From Tenebrio molitor (taxonomy: Eukaryota > Arthropoda > Insecta > Coleoptera > Tenebrionidae): DNA of 64,000 nt. How positions within the stretch are numbered: position 1 is the first letter of the stretch; every line of letters begins with the position of its first letter. The notes below the pieces were generated by a model. That model saw only the letters and a program-made list of their open reading frames with translations. It made no database searches and was not told the DNA's origin. The translations under genes and the position numbers were made by a program. The DNA lies in NCBI RefSeq assembly GCF_963966145.1, contig NC_091047.1, forward strand, positions 2,604,001 to 2,668,000. Direction: 5' to 3'. Of this stretch, positions 1 through 12,577 are shown piece after piece.

Positions 1-110
1 CTGAAATTTTCCGTTATTTTCTGGGCAAAAAAAATCGAAAACTGCACCTGGAGTATATGCGTATAATTTTTAATATTTTTAGTTAAATAAGAGAACAAGA
101 AGGCAAAAAA

Positions 111-126
111 TGGTGGATACGCCGGG
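111..126 (+). repeat. Dispersed GGTGGATGCGCCGGG motif, single copy
   Basis: TGGTGGATACGCCGGG, one mismatch from the family core, after an A-rich lead (ggcaaaaaa) as in the other copies. It lies 35 bases before the hairpin at 161-256. Confidence 0.75.
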
Positions 127-160
127 TGGAAATTGAGTTTTTAGCTGCCAAAAAATTATC

Positions 161-256
161 TACGGGAAGTGTATTTTCCAGCGCTCCACATTATGAGTCC
201 CTCGGCTTCGCCTCGTGCCTGAAATTCTAGTTGTGCTGGAAAATACACTTCCCGTA
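161..256. repeat. Hairpin (foldback) element with GC-rich loop
   Basis: Arms TACGGGAAGTGTATTTTCCA and the matching reverse complement ending at 256 pair almost perfectly over about 22 bases. The loop contains CTCGGCTTCGCCTCG, itself near-palindromic. Similar hairpins with CGAAGCGAG or GCGCCTCGG-type loops occur at 22923, 37130 and 46690, so this is probably a foldback or MITE class and not a gene-related terminator. Confidence 0.7.
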
Positions 257-1768
257 CTCTAATGTAAATATGTAACTATTGTTCTGTCACAGGTTTTCAC
301 TGGGTTCGATCGTGACGGAGTCTCAAAATGACCGGAAGATTTTTGAAAATTTCACCACTATTGGGACTCCAAATAAGGAATTTTTATTATTATTCGTGAA
401 TATTTCCGGTGATCTTAATTCATCGGAACCAAAAAATTCAAATTTTAACTGGTTTGAAGAGGCTAATCGAAGATGTGCAAGAAAATAGTTGCAGGAGTGA
501 TGATTATTTTCCTGCCGGCGCACTGTTCGTACAATGGTTCTTTGTTTTGAAGAAAATGGAGTGTCTCGATGATGAACAAAAAGTGAAACGTTGCAATCAA
601 TCAACCGGTGGCAGGAAACAAACATTGCGTTATGAAATTAATTCAACTGGAGCGTTCGGCGGCGTAATTTGCTTAATAAATAACCTGTCGGTGTTGGCGA
701 ACGGCGCATCGACAGTTTCCCGGTGAAAAGACGGCGTTTCTTAGGGTCCCCCCGGGCCAGAAATCGGCGATCATCATCCCGGCGCATGAATTTTTCAGGT
801 GCGAAAAACTCCCCGTCCGATCCTGAATATTTCACCTCCCGAACGGGATTAAAACTGGGGGGCGTGCCCGAAATAACACGTCGGATTCCCATCCGTCCTG
901 TTGATATTTTTTTTAATCTTATATATTATATTGTGCGTCGCAATCTAACGGCGATATTTGAATGTCCTCGAGCGGGGGATGTGCGATTGGAATTTATATC
1001 GATTCGGAGCAAAAAGTCGCGCCGTTTGAATTGCAGATAGGGAAAAACAGCGAAATAGGCCGGATTAAAAGCGGAATTGGCGGAAAATTTGAATTTTTAC
1101 TCGATCATCGTTTTTTCCCATTATTATTCATTAAAGCCTTCCGTTTTTTCGACGCTAAGTAAACAGCCCGCGCCATTCCATTACAACTAATTTATTTACC
1201 GCCGCATTTGCATGGATATTAAGTAGGGCCCCCCTGGCGCCGACAATTAAAATTTTCACCGATTTTCAGATGGTGCGCCGACGACGCCGCAACTATTCCA
1301 AGGCCCGGACGTTTTTCGCTCGACGAATAGTTTTGCAGGAATTTAGCCGACCTTAACTAATTTAATTAGCTGCTAGGCACATCGATTGCCCACCATCTTA
1401 CTTTTGTCTCCGAGCGACCGGCAATTTGCTTGAAAAATTTACCAACAACGGGAATATAATTATATTACTAACAAATCTGGACAGCGAAGGCTCCGAAGTA
1501 GCGGCTTGGGGCATTCCGCAGCTGAGAGCGTCACTGCATCTCGCTTTTACAACACATCAATAAAAATAGTAAAAATGGTGGCTGTCATAACAGTGTAACA
1601 GTAGTAATAATCGTAAAAATACAAACACAGTTAGACTAGTTGTTGACAACCAGTGGCTCTCAAACAGTATTCTTTAACCAATTGACTCTAATTTATTTTT
1701 CATAACTAGTCATTGTAGAAATACGTCGACTTGATAATTGTTTTAAGCGAAAAACTGAAAATAGTATC
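257..1768. other. No gene recognised
   Basis: Mixed-composition non-coding sequence. Short open frames at 279-488, 409-726, 638-892 (minus) and 723-1040 overlap each other on both strands and show no domain. Nothing else seen. Confidence 0.6.
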
Positions 1769-2067
1769 GGGCCTTCAAATAAATATATATTTAGAGTAGG
1801 CGTAGGCGACATTCTAATTCTGTTAACAGTGTAAAGTAATTTTTGTAGGTAACCAATTAATCTCCGGAGTTACACAGGTTACATAGTAAGCTTTTCCCAA
1901 TTTCATATTGTCATATTCCGTGGAGGGGAATAGGGAGAATGCACTGCAAAAATCAAAAATATTTTCTAACCTAATTTTATTTCTTGTGTCATTTTCTACG
2001 CTGGAAAAATGTTGCAAACAATTGAATTTCCATAGGTTGCTCTAAATATAAATTTATTTGAAGGACC
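1769..2067. mobile_element. MITE with terminal inverted repeats GGGCCTTCAAAT
   Basis: A 299-base element. The left end GGGCCTTCAAATAAATATAT continues into atttagag, and the reverse complement of the right end starts GGTCCTTCAAATAAATTTAT and continues likewise, giving about 30-base inverted repeats with a few mismatches. The interior has no transposase. No clear target duplication was seen. The superfamily is not assigned. Confidence 0.65.
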
Positions 2068-2080
2068 GTTAGATTATGTC

Positions 2081-2150
2081 ATTAAGAGTAGAAGTGAGTC
2101 TTTCTGTGGTAAGCCTAGCAATTGAAGACCGAGACGAAGTTGAGGTCGAC
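2081..2150 (+). repeat. Dispersed 70-base repeat, copy A
   Basis: Matches the reverse complement of 53532-53602 with about five differences in 70 bases (shared words: attaagagtagaagtgagtc, ttgaagaccgagacgaagt). In one frame it reads IEDRDEVEVD in both copies, but two of five changes are silent and the frame closes soon afterwards, so coding is not supported. It abuts the MITE ending at 2067. Confidence 0.6.
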
Positions 2151-4890
2151 AACTGGGTGAAGCAGAAAAAGACCTTCTACTCTAGATTGCCTAGATACTT
2201 TGTTCGAACACAAAATTTTCAAAACTGGTCCTTCGATCAGAAACGCTACATCCTTAACAATCGCCTCAATTGAAAGCATCTGAATTCCTGAAGACAGCGC
2301 GTGTAGCCACGATTTGATCCCACTCTCAATTCTATTGTCTTCCGGTGTTACAAAAAATATGACGTCACACCGCCGCCATATTGATTTTATGAATAACGAA
2401 TCAGTCGCTATCGTCTAGATGCAATTCCCAACCATTCTTCCTGTTGTGCTTCTTGGCTCCGCGGCCGTTCCCTCCGACGCCTCGACCTGGAGGCGGCATC
2501 ACCTTGGCACGCTCAACAATCGATGTCGCCTTCTGCGCACTCACTACTCAACGGCTCCTGCAGCCGGAGTACTACATTCCGCTGCCATAGTAACCATCTT
2601 GTACGTCACCGACCCAACGCGTCCATCTGGTCGCGTCACGTGACCGCATTCTCGGGTCGATCCACCCTGTGCGCGTTAATTGGAGTCTTTACGTCCCCCG
2701 AAAAAAATGTTAACGAGATGTTATTAATACGGGGGGGCGCTAATGAGGGCACTTTGTACAGGTTGCCGCGTTATCGCCTAGTCCCTAGTAGCGACGATCC
2801 GGCCTATTTTTAATTTGCATAAATTATGGGTGGAATTTGTTTTTCGACCGGATTAGGCCGGCACTAATTAATCCGGGGGGAGGCTCCCCCGCTCGTTAAA
2901 AACGGCGAAAGACGAGAGCTTTATTTGCTCGGCGCCCCGTAAAAATGTTGGTGCGAACTCCGGGGTGAGCTTTCGCGTTTCGCAGCTTCGCCGGTGGAAA
3001 ATCAACGCCACTAGCAGCGACGTGACTCGCGTCCGCCTGGGCTGAGACGCGCTGTCGCACCTTTTGGATGATCAGCAATCGGATAACGACGCCGCATTAA
3101 AATATAATTCGAGTTGGGGAGCTCCGTCAGGAAACCTGCTGAAAATTAATATTAATTAAAAGGGGCCTTCAGCGCGCTCTAATTGCTGAAAGCCTCCGTC
3201 GACTCTAAAAAACGATACTGTTAATCGAATCATCGGAATGTACCTAACAAAGGCAATTTGTGGATTATCTTGGATTGTGGCCGCGTTCGCTCTTCCAAGA
3301 CCTAACTTTTACAGGGAGATAATTAGATTTCGGCATCGTTCGCCTGATATACAGGGTGTCGCCTCTGCATAAATCCGACCGCTCAAACGCTGTTCTTATT
3401 ATGTTACTCTCGCTCAATTATTAACAATCAGATTTAATTAAATTCCAAGCGAAATTATGTTTGCAATTTCCATCGGCACTGTCACTCCAAATACCAAATT
3501 GAAATATACGCTCAAATCCGGATCTGCGACCTTTCTTTGTTGTTCCTAAACACTTCGAATTCTGACAGGAGTTCGTAAAGACTTCACAGACTGATGTTTT
3601 AATTTTGCGGAGTGTAGCCAATGAGAATTAAACATTCCTTTTATGATATTTAATTTCGGAATGCTTTTCATTTTTGTTTGTACACCGTTGACGTGGCACT
3701 CCTGCACTACAAGAATTTGAAATATTGGAAGTCTCCGGAGGGTCGTGTTTGTGTTGGAACTGTATAAAGATCCAAGGGAGTGGTATAATGTTGGGAATAC
3801 TTTAATATCAAAAATGGACGCTTTTTGTCTAGATTTATACTCATACCTCTACATAAAATCAAATTAATTTTTTGTTGTTATGTTAATTTGGGACAGCTGC
3901 GTTTCCACATATTCGGAGGGTTGAAAGGACTTCCAATACCGCACAATTTACTCTCAGAGTGATTACATAGTTAGAGCTTCTTAACAAGGCCGGCTTGTTG
4001 TCCCCTGCTGGAACGTCTGAAGAGTCCACGTACAGAAATCTTTACTTCATTACTGCTCGTCAAAATAACCTACAAGAAGTTATTTATACTTTTCAATACG
4101 TGTAAAAAATGACCACGCAAAATCTAGAAGTGTTAGATCTGGAGTCACAGCCTCACACAAAATAAACTTGGAATTTTAAGCACTGTGCGGCAACTTCGAC
4201 GATGTGTTAATTGTGAAACAAGCTTTGGTAAAAAGCTGCGTCCCATTACTTTCAAATTAAAATTCACCCCAACAAGACACCACCTTGGGCTAATATTCTG
4301 TCACTTGGCTTATCGAATATGATTTACGACGTAGCAACACGGTCGCCGGTATTATTATTATTAACACAGTAGGTCGAGCAATGAGGTTTGTTTGAAAACT
4401 CAGCGGAAGAAGAGATAACCTTCAACGATAAAGTTAGTGATGGCAGATGTAAAACAATATTGCGCAAATAATTTATTTTCAAATTGAAGATGTTCCGTTG
4501 ATACTAAAGCAAAAAATAGCCGTTCTAAAACTGTACTTCCCTCAGAGTTTATGTGTTTGCTTAACCGTCAAAATAATCAGGATGTAGGCTGAGATTTGAA
4601 AAATTTTCGTTTGTTTTTAAAATATTTAAAAACATGAGGAAAAAACCTAAATAAATATTTTGTATCAAAATGTGTTTATTATTTACTACAAAATTAATAA
4701 TTACATTAAAATGTTTATGCTTAATTTTGTTTTTTTAATGTAGATTATGGATATTTTCTTTTCTTGTCGATTCTTATCGAAATTTTTAAATAAAACAACC
4801 AAAAAATTATATGTAATTACAATTTTTTACAAAAGTTTGAAAAACATGCAGGAAAAAAGTAATGTTATCATAGTATGTATTTTATTATAC
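2151..4890. other. No gene recognised; one orphan MITE terminus
   Basis: Non-coding sequence, GC-richer at 2.4-3.1 kb and AT-rich from 3.6 kb. A lone TATACAGGGTGTC (3348-3360) is identical to the termini of the mariner-type MITE at 7331 but no partner end was found nearby. Open frames at 2419-2813 and 4747-4977 have no recognisable domain. Confidence 0.55.
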
Positions 4891-4974
4891 GAGTTTAATA
4901 AGACCCTTTATTACCACATGAGTGTGTTTAATGGAACGAATGTGATAATACGTCTTATTAAACGAGTGTCATAT

Positions 4975-5100
4975 TAGTATATTATTTGACGAGCTGATAA
5001 TGCCTATCATAATTCACGAGGGTGAAAGTTAAAAAACGAGCCCTAGGCGAGTTTTTTAATCACCAGAGTGGATTATAGGCATTATTCGCGAGTTAAATAC
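4975..5100. repeat. Imperfect palindrome centred on CCCTAGGCGAG
   Basis: The left arm (gcctatcataattcacgagg, then gttaaaaaacgag) pairs with the right arm (cgagttttttaatcacc, then ggattataggcattattcgcg) around the centre at 5043. It is a foldback structure of about 125 bases, and further AT-rich inverted words flank it. It is probably a foldback MITE of the same general class as 22923-23037. Confidence 0.65.
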
Positions 5101-5259
5101 GACGTTTTATCTACGATCTACTTTTTTTCATAAAACATTTAGCTTACAAATTTTTAAGACCTGTGACTAATGGTAAATCACAAGTGACTTATAATAAGTC
5201 ACGGGTGTAATTTATGACTAGCATAATGTATCTATAGTTACGTAAATAATAATTTGTGT

Positions 5260-5445
5260 CCAGATTTAAATCCAATTGAGCTCTCGTGGGACCATCTCGA
5301 TAAAAACAACGAAGAGATTACTTAAATCTCACAAGAGCTCTGAGAAAACAGTGTAAACAACAAAACGCCAAGAAAAAATATTCGTACTGCACTTCTTGGA
5401 GAATTAAAAAATACCCTCTGAAATCTCCCCCAATTGTTGCATTTC
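5260..5445 (+). pseudogene. Tc1-type transposase C-terminal remnant
   Basis: Frame from 5260 reads PDLNPIELSWDHLDKNNEEI, the Tc1 catalytic-core signature (SPDLNPIEHxWDxL in the family, which carries the third acidic residue). After two in-frame stops the same frame resumes with NIRTALLGELKNT and NLPQ, matching the family's W-x-x-I-P-Q-like tail in order and spacing. Only the last third of a transposase remains and it is broken by stops, so it is inactive. Terminal repeats were not found, so the element's edges are unknown. Confidence 0.75.
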
Positions 5446-7330
5446 TTTACATTACGTTGCGCAACAACTGGTTCGCATTTCTCCGAACACCTGAATCGGC
5501 CGAAAAGCACTCCGCCCCTTCAGCCCCCTCGCTTGCATCCTGCGGCGGGGCCTCATCCGGCATTCAAATGACATTTCGGTGTGTCGCGTGCGTGGTGAAG
5601 ATATCGAGCACCGAGATGATGTACCAGTTAAGCATGCCTCGATTTCGCACCCCTTGCAGGACAGCCGCGCGCATCCCTCTCGCATGGCAGCAGCACTTGC
5701 AGGAATAGTCTGTGTGTGGCCGTCGAACGGGACCAGTCCCATGCGTGCGATGGTGTTCTGATAGCATGGGGCAGCTATGAGCAGTGCCCCGATCGTATGG
5801 TGCTGGACCGCGCTCTTCTTCTCGACGGGTGAGTACGCAACCCCCGAAAAATCCACCCCCTTCACACCGACCCGACTCGAGCGCGTTTTATAACCTAGAA
5901 ACTTTCGAAATTCGAGTCGGTGTGGGTCGGGCCTTAGACTTCTTGCATCGGCGAAACGCGAGATTGTAATATTATTCAAAGTCGGTCGGTTTTTCTTTTG
6001 CTATGTTCTCGCCGAGGTCCACTCAAATGAAGTGGTCTGAGGCGAAGCACCCTCCGGTCGAACGTAAAACCACCCGTCCGCGCTTCAACGTGAAATTTAA
6101 TATCGTCAAGGCGATATTTTACGCTGAAATAATGCACCCGACGGTATTTCAGGTGGCGGCGGATTAATTGCTCGCGAAACGCCGCCAAATTGAATTCCAG
6201 GAATTTTAATCGCGAAATGTCCGAAACTGATAAGCCACTCGACAGCTGCTCGATATTCCTTTTCGCGCGGTTTCTCATCTCGCCTGCCTGAATGCCGATG
6301 AGCGCCCCAGACAACTCTCCATACTTCCCCCACATTAACTACATATTTACGCAACGCATTTGTCCCGTCTGTCTTGGCGGGCGAACATGACCTCGGCGTC
6401 CCCGGGGGCGGCGCTCCAACATACATTTCGTCGAAAAATCGAAATTGTTCTTTGCGTTGTCGCAAAACGTCAGGAATCCGGCCCCGGAGCAGATGTCAAG
6501 TGCAGAGCCACATCGTGTTTTTATCCCTCCTGAATAAAAATGAATACATCAGGCTGGGGCCGCAATGAAATTCATCAGAATTTCTGACAACTGCAGCGCC
6601 ATCAATATTGCAGAGGCGCCCCCCGTCCAGATCCGACGTTGCCGCCACCCTCAACTCGTCGGGACATTTAAATGTTACATCCGCCTAATAAATCGGGGAC
6701 GGCGCTCGTTTCACCCGATTCGGGGATCGCGGCCCCCTTCCGCCGACGTGAAAAACGCGAATCTGACAGATAAGAAGTGAACGGGGTTGTATTTTTTAAC
6801 GCGACGAGTTCTGACACCCCTTCAACTTTTTCCATTAGGATCGGGTTATTTACGAGGAGCGCGGACGGGGTGACGTGTACGGAACGATTGTGAAACGAAC
6901 TGTACTCTTTGCGTAAGATGCGCAACACGAGGTGAAAGCGGGGAAAGGAAAAACGAAATCGCTCTATCTTTCACCCGAAGACTGATTAAAGCGTTTATCT
7001 GAGCTCGCATTAAAATGTCCAAAGTCTGGAATCAATTTTCACGGAAAAATTTGTCATTGTGTTTTGATCGCGGAAACGTGACGATAACAGCATCGGAGAC
7101 TCTTCAAAAGCTTCACGATTTAAAAAAAGATTGTATTTAAACGTCCAATTAAAATTTTCGCTTTGGTAACGAAGCACAAAGAAGGCTCCAATTATCAACG
7201 CGACAAAATATTTTCTCCAATTTTTTTTATTTCTAGTAATAATAATAATAAAGGGTAAATATCAGTAATGATAAATTAATCTTGCCTGAATGCTGCGTCA
7301 TAGAATGTGTGGTGGGCCGAAACATAATAA
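5446..7330. other. GC-rich block with overlapping open frames, no assigned gene
   Basis: CpG-rich sequence from 5.45 to about 6.8 kb. A 175-codon open frame lies on the minus strand (5979-5452), and other frames on both strands are also open at 5.46-5.77 kb, which is expected in GC-rich DNA. A minus-strand segment reads LNWYIISVLDIFTTHATHRN and the plus strand has a good donor (GGGTGAGTA at about 5828). I recognise no protein family. It could be a degraded exon or chance. 6.8-7.3 kb is plain non-coding sequence. Confidence 0.4.
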
Positions 7331-7514
7331 TATACAGGGTGTCTCAAAATTAGCGAATTCCGAATTCAGAGCGTTGTAGGGGATCACTTGAGTAGTTCAA
7401 ATATGAAAATAAAAAAAAATTCGGGCTGTGGATATGAAGGCTGCTATGTATTGCACAAAATTAAAGTGCTTATATCTTCTTCAGGAAGAGCGAATTTTGA
7501 GACACCCTGTATAA
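7331..7514. mobile_element. Mariner-type MITE, 184 bases
   Basis: Ends TATACAGGGTGTCTCAAAAT at the left and the reverse complement (attttgagacaccctgtata) at the right: about 21 matching bases with TA at both extremities, as expected for TA-target Tc1/mariner elements. No coding capacity. Confidence 0.85.
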
Positions 7515-9564
7515 TAATAGTTGTCAAAGAGAATATATTTTAGATAGTGATTTGAGAGAGAGTAGCACTTGATGGAATAATTATATATTAATGTACCAAT
7601 AAGACTTAGCTCTATCTTGTTGAAAAATCAAAATTCAATCCCGGGGAGATTTTTCTCCTAATTTTTGATCTACTTTGCAGTAAATCTGCTAAACCTTCGC
7701 AAACCCGTTGTTGATTGAAGAAACACATGTCGGCAAGCATTATTTGTCGACTCCAGGATCTCGTGATAAAAGTAATCCACTTGAAGGAGCGCAATCGATA
7801 ATTAGTTCGAAGGCGGTAACAGGAAAAGGACGTTGCACGTTGAGTGAACGCTCGCAAAAGACAAATTACTTGTTTTGCCAATAAATCCGCAGGAAAAAAT
7901 AATCTCGAAATGGACTAGGAAAAGACGTGTCGAGGGCCGAGAGTCGGGTTATCTCGGTGAAACCAAAGAGCAGCGAGAATCACGATAAGGATGTTCACCT
8001 TTTTCAAAATCGAATCTCATCCCGTCCAGTTTACAAAGCGACCGGAACAAACACTCCAATCTTACTGTCGATCGCGCCGTGCGACGGCGCTGCATCTTGT
8101 CGCTTGACAAACCGACTGGACGAGATGAATCAGATTAGGTCGTTGTTGTCGTTTCGGTTCGAAACCAATTAAATCTTCATATTTTTGTGCGATCAGTCGC
8201 CGACTGTCTCGACCGGCCCCAAATTAAATTACAAACGAAACGCTTCCATAAATTACGAGCCGGTGGAATTTCATAGTTCCTGAGACACCATAATACATCT
8301 TTCCCGGTTAATCGCGAGGGCTGCCAGAGATCGGGGTCATTGTGTCCCTTCTCTTATTCTTGGAACTTTTGTTTTGATGGAATTCGAGCGCGTGTTTCCA
8401 TTTCCTCTCCGCCAGTATCAATATAAGTTGTAAATCACCGCTGTCGCATAAACCGCTTCCGAAACAAACTTCGGGAAAACTGAAAGATAGGAATGTCAAC
8501 AAAACTGTATCAGATTCCAATAAACATTCAGTTTATACAGGGAAAATTTCAATTCGTGTCAGCTTTAAAAGTGACAATGCACGCCGTATAATGTGACATC
8601 CGGTGGGGGGATTTCTGTCACGTGATTTACGTTGCGCGTAATTTTGACAACGGGGCCGAATCGAATGGACCAACAAAAAGAATGCATCGATAATTTATTT
8701 TTGAATTATTCACCGAAGCAATAGCCACGAGTCGTTAGTATTGTTTCATCCAACGGTGTCGCGTTTGGGAGCTGTGACGTATTCGGGCGCGCAATTCAAA
8801 TCGCGTTTACAATTCGATTGTGCTTTTTCACTCGAAATTTCAATAAAAAACGCATTACGATGACTTGTACATGTTTTCTCCAAGCGAGAACAAAACAAAT
8901 ACAACTTCGTCTTCCTGGCAAATTTGTTGTAAATATTTTGCATCCGAGCGAGTCCTGTTGACACAAAAAACAAAACAGTTCTTCCGTCGACGTTGCCTCA
9001 ACGTCATCCCGAACATAATCCTCGTTTTTGCACGGCATCTCCGGTCCCGCCATTAATATTTAATATTTTAAGGACGCCGCTTTAAAGTGCAATCTTATTA
9101 AAAAAAGCGGTCTCCTTCGACAATAATTACGGCGGTCGACTTTGAAAAATAAACAACGTCCGACCATTATTCATCCCTCGGCGTCCGACTTTTTTTTAAA
9201 TTCATTAAGTTAATGAGTCGGCCGGATTTAGACTCTGAAAATAATTTCCGGCGATTTTTTTTAATGCGATTTTCGTTGTTTCCACTCGATATTCTCCGGC
9301 TGGGCTTGGTGCGGCGGATGGCGCTGACGAATTTAAAACACCCTTCCATGACCTACATAAAGTGTCTATTCACACGAAACGTCGAATCCACTTTGTCGGC
9401 GTTAAATTGCCGAACGTCATTTCGACGTCGACACTGAATTATCAAACGGCGACTTAAGACCGCAAAAAGACAAAGGCAACTCCACCAAGCCAACCAGAAG
9501 GAGTCACATTCCGCGAGATGGAGGGACCGCAGAGAGGCCTTTGATCCGGGGGCTTAATATCTTT
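7515..9564. other. No gene recognised
   Basis: Non-coding sequence. Open frames at 7612-7881 (minus), 7927-8172, 8796-9053 (minus) and 9213-9437 show no domain and overlap other frames. Confidence 0.55.
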
Positions 9565-9583
9565 CCCGGCGCATCCACCATTT
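9565..9583 (-). repeat. Dispersed GGTGGATGCGCCGGG motif, single copy
   Basis: CCCGGCGCATCCACCATTT, a perfect core in the reverse orientation. It sits about 200 bases from an oppositely oriented copy at 9781. Confidence 0.8.
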
Positions 9584-9780
9584 ATCAAAATCCAAATTGA
9601 CCATCTTCATCGATACCTACATATTTTGCACAGATATGACTCATAGCCCATGAGAAAATCCAACGTTGCCGTTGTATCGTAGTTTTTTATCTTAAAGCCC
9701 CTCGTTCATAGGCAACCAAGTAATCGCATCAACTTACCTTTAGTAGAGTACACTTACGCTGTGTGTTGTACCTGCATAAA

Positions 9781-9796
9781 TGGTGGATGCGCCGGG
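9781..9796 (+). repeat. Dispersed GGTGGATGCGCCGGG motif, single copy
   Basis: TGGTGGATGCGCCGGG, a perfect core, preceded by tgcataaa and followed by AT-rich sequence as in other copies. Confidence 0.8.
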
Positions 9797-11252
9797 AATC
9801 AAGGAATCGGCAGCGACGAAATCTTTACATTGTAGTGTTATTTTTCAAAAAACCAAAAGTGTTTTATTTGAAAGCTGTAGACCCTCAGAACTGACATAAT
9901 ATAAACAAACGCATTTTATGACGACTATTGAGTATTGTTTGACCACCTGGCTGCAATTTGTTGGCATTACCTGAAAGTCAAACAAACTAGACGCTACTAA
10001 AACATTAATTTATCGAACATCCAGACAATACAACCTGGCAACGTGTTAAATGTACAAATCGGCATTAAACGTTACTCATACGCAGTCCGTTTTAATTCTG
10101 GCTGTCATCGTCAGCGATTGTGGCAACCTCTCGAAAGTTTCCGATCCTTTTATCTAGTCTTCCTTATTGGGGAGCATCTGCAGCCGCCGCAACCGTCGTT
10201 CGCTCCTAACTATCGCAATTCCTCCACCTACACGAGAGACATTCCCATTTACACCTCAATCCTCCGCAGTCGTTGACGTTCGTTTATGTGTGCAACGGAA
10301 TACACGGGGCGGGCGCGTAATTTTGAGGGGACCCCCAATTTCCAACTGTCGTAATTTATTTGGAATGATCGCGGGCGATCCCGAAGCGAGATAGGTTTTG
10401 CCCAGTGTCTCGCCTCGAACAAAGTTGAGGGAAAGTTTCCTTTGAAAATTTAATTTACTTTTATTAAGATCACTCACAAGTTTAATGAATTCATCTTGAC
10501 AAAAGTGCTCGGGGTGCAAGATTGGAGGCGACGATAAAACGTCTTGATTTCGGGGAGAACTCATCATGAAGACGAGAATCGCCGCGATATTCGCTAATTC
10601 GTCGCTATTGTTATGGCGTTCGAGGGGATTTCCGACAGGTCCCGGTGCCCGTGCGACGAACTGTACATCTTGTAAAGATTTTTTCCTTTCTTATTTATCC
10701 GGACGAGGCCGTAAAGGCAGAGATACATAAATTGAGTTCTGCGAAAGTTTAGCTAAAATTGTCGGCATTAACTTAATCTCGCTGCAAATGTGCTCCGGCG
10801 AAATGGGAAAAAGGAATATGTGGCGAAATATGGCCATTTCCGGCGGATGTCACGAAGAAACGTAATGGGACGATGCGCGCCGGAATCTTTCTCCTGAACG
10901 GAAAATTCTGGCTAAATAACAATACGAATCTATACGAGGCGGCCGCCATATTACCAATACAAGATGGCCAGCTGCAACGACTGCACATAAAAACGAATAT
11001 TTACAATGATTATGCGCCGCGGAGTTTATCTACCAGATCTCCTGGAAGCTCTAGTGTAACTTCACTCGACAGAGATTTACATCTGGAGACAACTCTCAAC
11101 TTTATCTTTACGGTCCGGTTATTTATAAAGGGCCATCAAGAGGTCAACTTTTAAGATCGAGACAAAACAACATGCAGGAAGATGGACACCCCAAATCTGC
11201 ATCATTAATAATAGAGGGTTAGAAGAAATTATCTACTTATCAATTGGAGTAA
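9797..11252. other. No gene recognised
   Basis: Non-coding sequence, GC-richer at 10.2-11.1 kb. The open frames 10256-10567 (minus) and 10873-11154 have no recognisable domain. Confidence 0.55.
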
Positions 11253-12577
11253 TGGTGAATGCGCCGGGAATATTTACAACGTTTTAATTAACATCAGAGT
11301 AATTTTTGTAATTTATTGATGTGCGTGTCTACAACGAAATCTCTAAAACATGGACCTAAATTGTGACGTGAGATAGCGAAACATTTTTATAAAGTTGTGT
11401 GGCGCATCTACCATTCCTGTAATTTATGAATTAGCATATCCATAATAAATCAACATAACACACTGGATGAAATATAAATTTCACATCTTTTGTGACTCAG
11501 CAGAAAACACAAATATTGACATTTTATGGCTGATTATTCCCGACGCATCAAACATTTTTACAAGACGAAAGTTGTCAACTCTTGTCATTATAAGTTATTA
11601 TAGAGAGAATTTTGATATATTTACTCCATTGCCCATCCAACTGTATTAGAAATAAATTGCTAAAATTAAATAACATCACGAATTGCATAAAACTGCACTG
11701 CGGCAAAAAAATCATGAATAAACGGTTTCCGAGATAAAAAGGTTTGCACGACATTTCTTTCCTTTACAATATTTCGCAGCGCATTCCTCTAATTGATAAA
11801 TTGATAATTTTGGCCATGAATACAGAAACATTTCATTTGTGTTCTTTCCTTAATTTATCAAAATAAAATGTACAAATATATTTTTCACACTTTACGTAAC
11901 TCATCAGACGATAAAGACGTCCAGAAATGTTCCCTTAATATTTGTTTGCGCATCTACCATTTTTGCAATTAATAAATCAACAATTTCTGTGATGTCTTTC
12001 CTATTAATAATTATTATATTAAAATCCAACATAGATGTATTTTGTTTATTTATTTCGTATTTAACTTAACAGACAACAGATATTTCCCAATATTTCATCC
12101 TATGCTCCGGCGCATCCACCAATTTAAAAATCTACAAATCGTCAGTTTCTAGGATTATCATTAAATACAGATCTGCAGTGTCCTGCTTTGGTTCGGCGAC
12201 AACAAAACACAGCTTTATATTTAATTTTGGTTCATTAAATAACGAAAGTATCGAAATATATCTTTCCGGCGCATCCATCAATTATTGTAATTAATAAACA
12301 ATGATATTTTTTGTGAATTACGACCTGACCAATTATATTCGTACCGACGATTCGCTATTTCAGTAGTGATAAAATTCATAAAAGGTAATTTTCACCATTT
12401 GTCTAGCTGATCAGATACCCAAAAAAATATCTTTTTTTGTCTTTTTGCGCATCCATCATTTTGCAATTAATAGTTAATTAACGTTTCAGATAGACCTAAC
12501 AGCATAACAATAAAATCTATATGTATAGACCATAATTTAGATTTTTTTTAAGTTTCTCCAGCGCATCCACCATTTTT
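11253..12577 (-). repeat. Array of diverged AT-rich monomers carrying the GCGCATCCACC motif
   Basis: Seven motif copies: 11253 (inverted), 11401, 11948, 12107, 12266, 12447 and 12561. The last five are about 115-180 bases apart. Between motifs, words such as caacaataaaatcta, agctcatcagata and attcataaa recur, which indicates a tandem monomer of about 150-180 bases whose GC-rich core is far better conserved than its AT-rich body. Diverged array, no coding capacity. The 11467-11649 frame lies within it and is not a gene. Confidence 0.75.

Noticed and set aside
11253..12577. Regularly spaced short repeats as a CRISPR array
   Set aside because: Spacing is variable, the spacers resemble each other, and the Dscam exons and mariner remnants show this is animal DNA.
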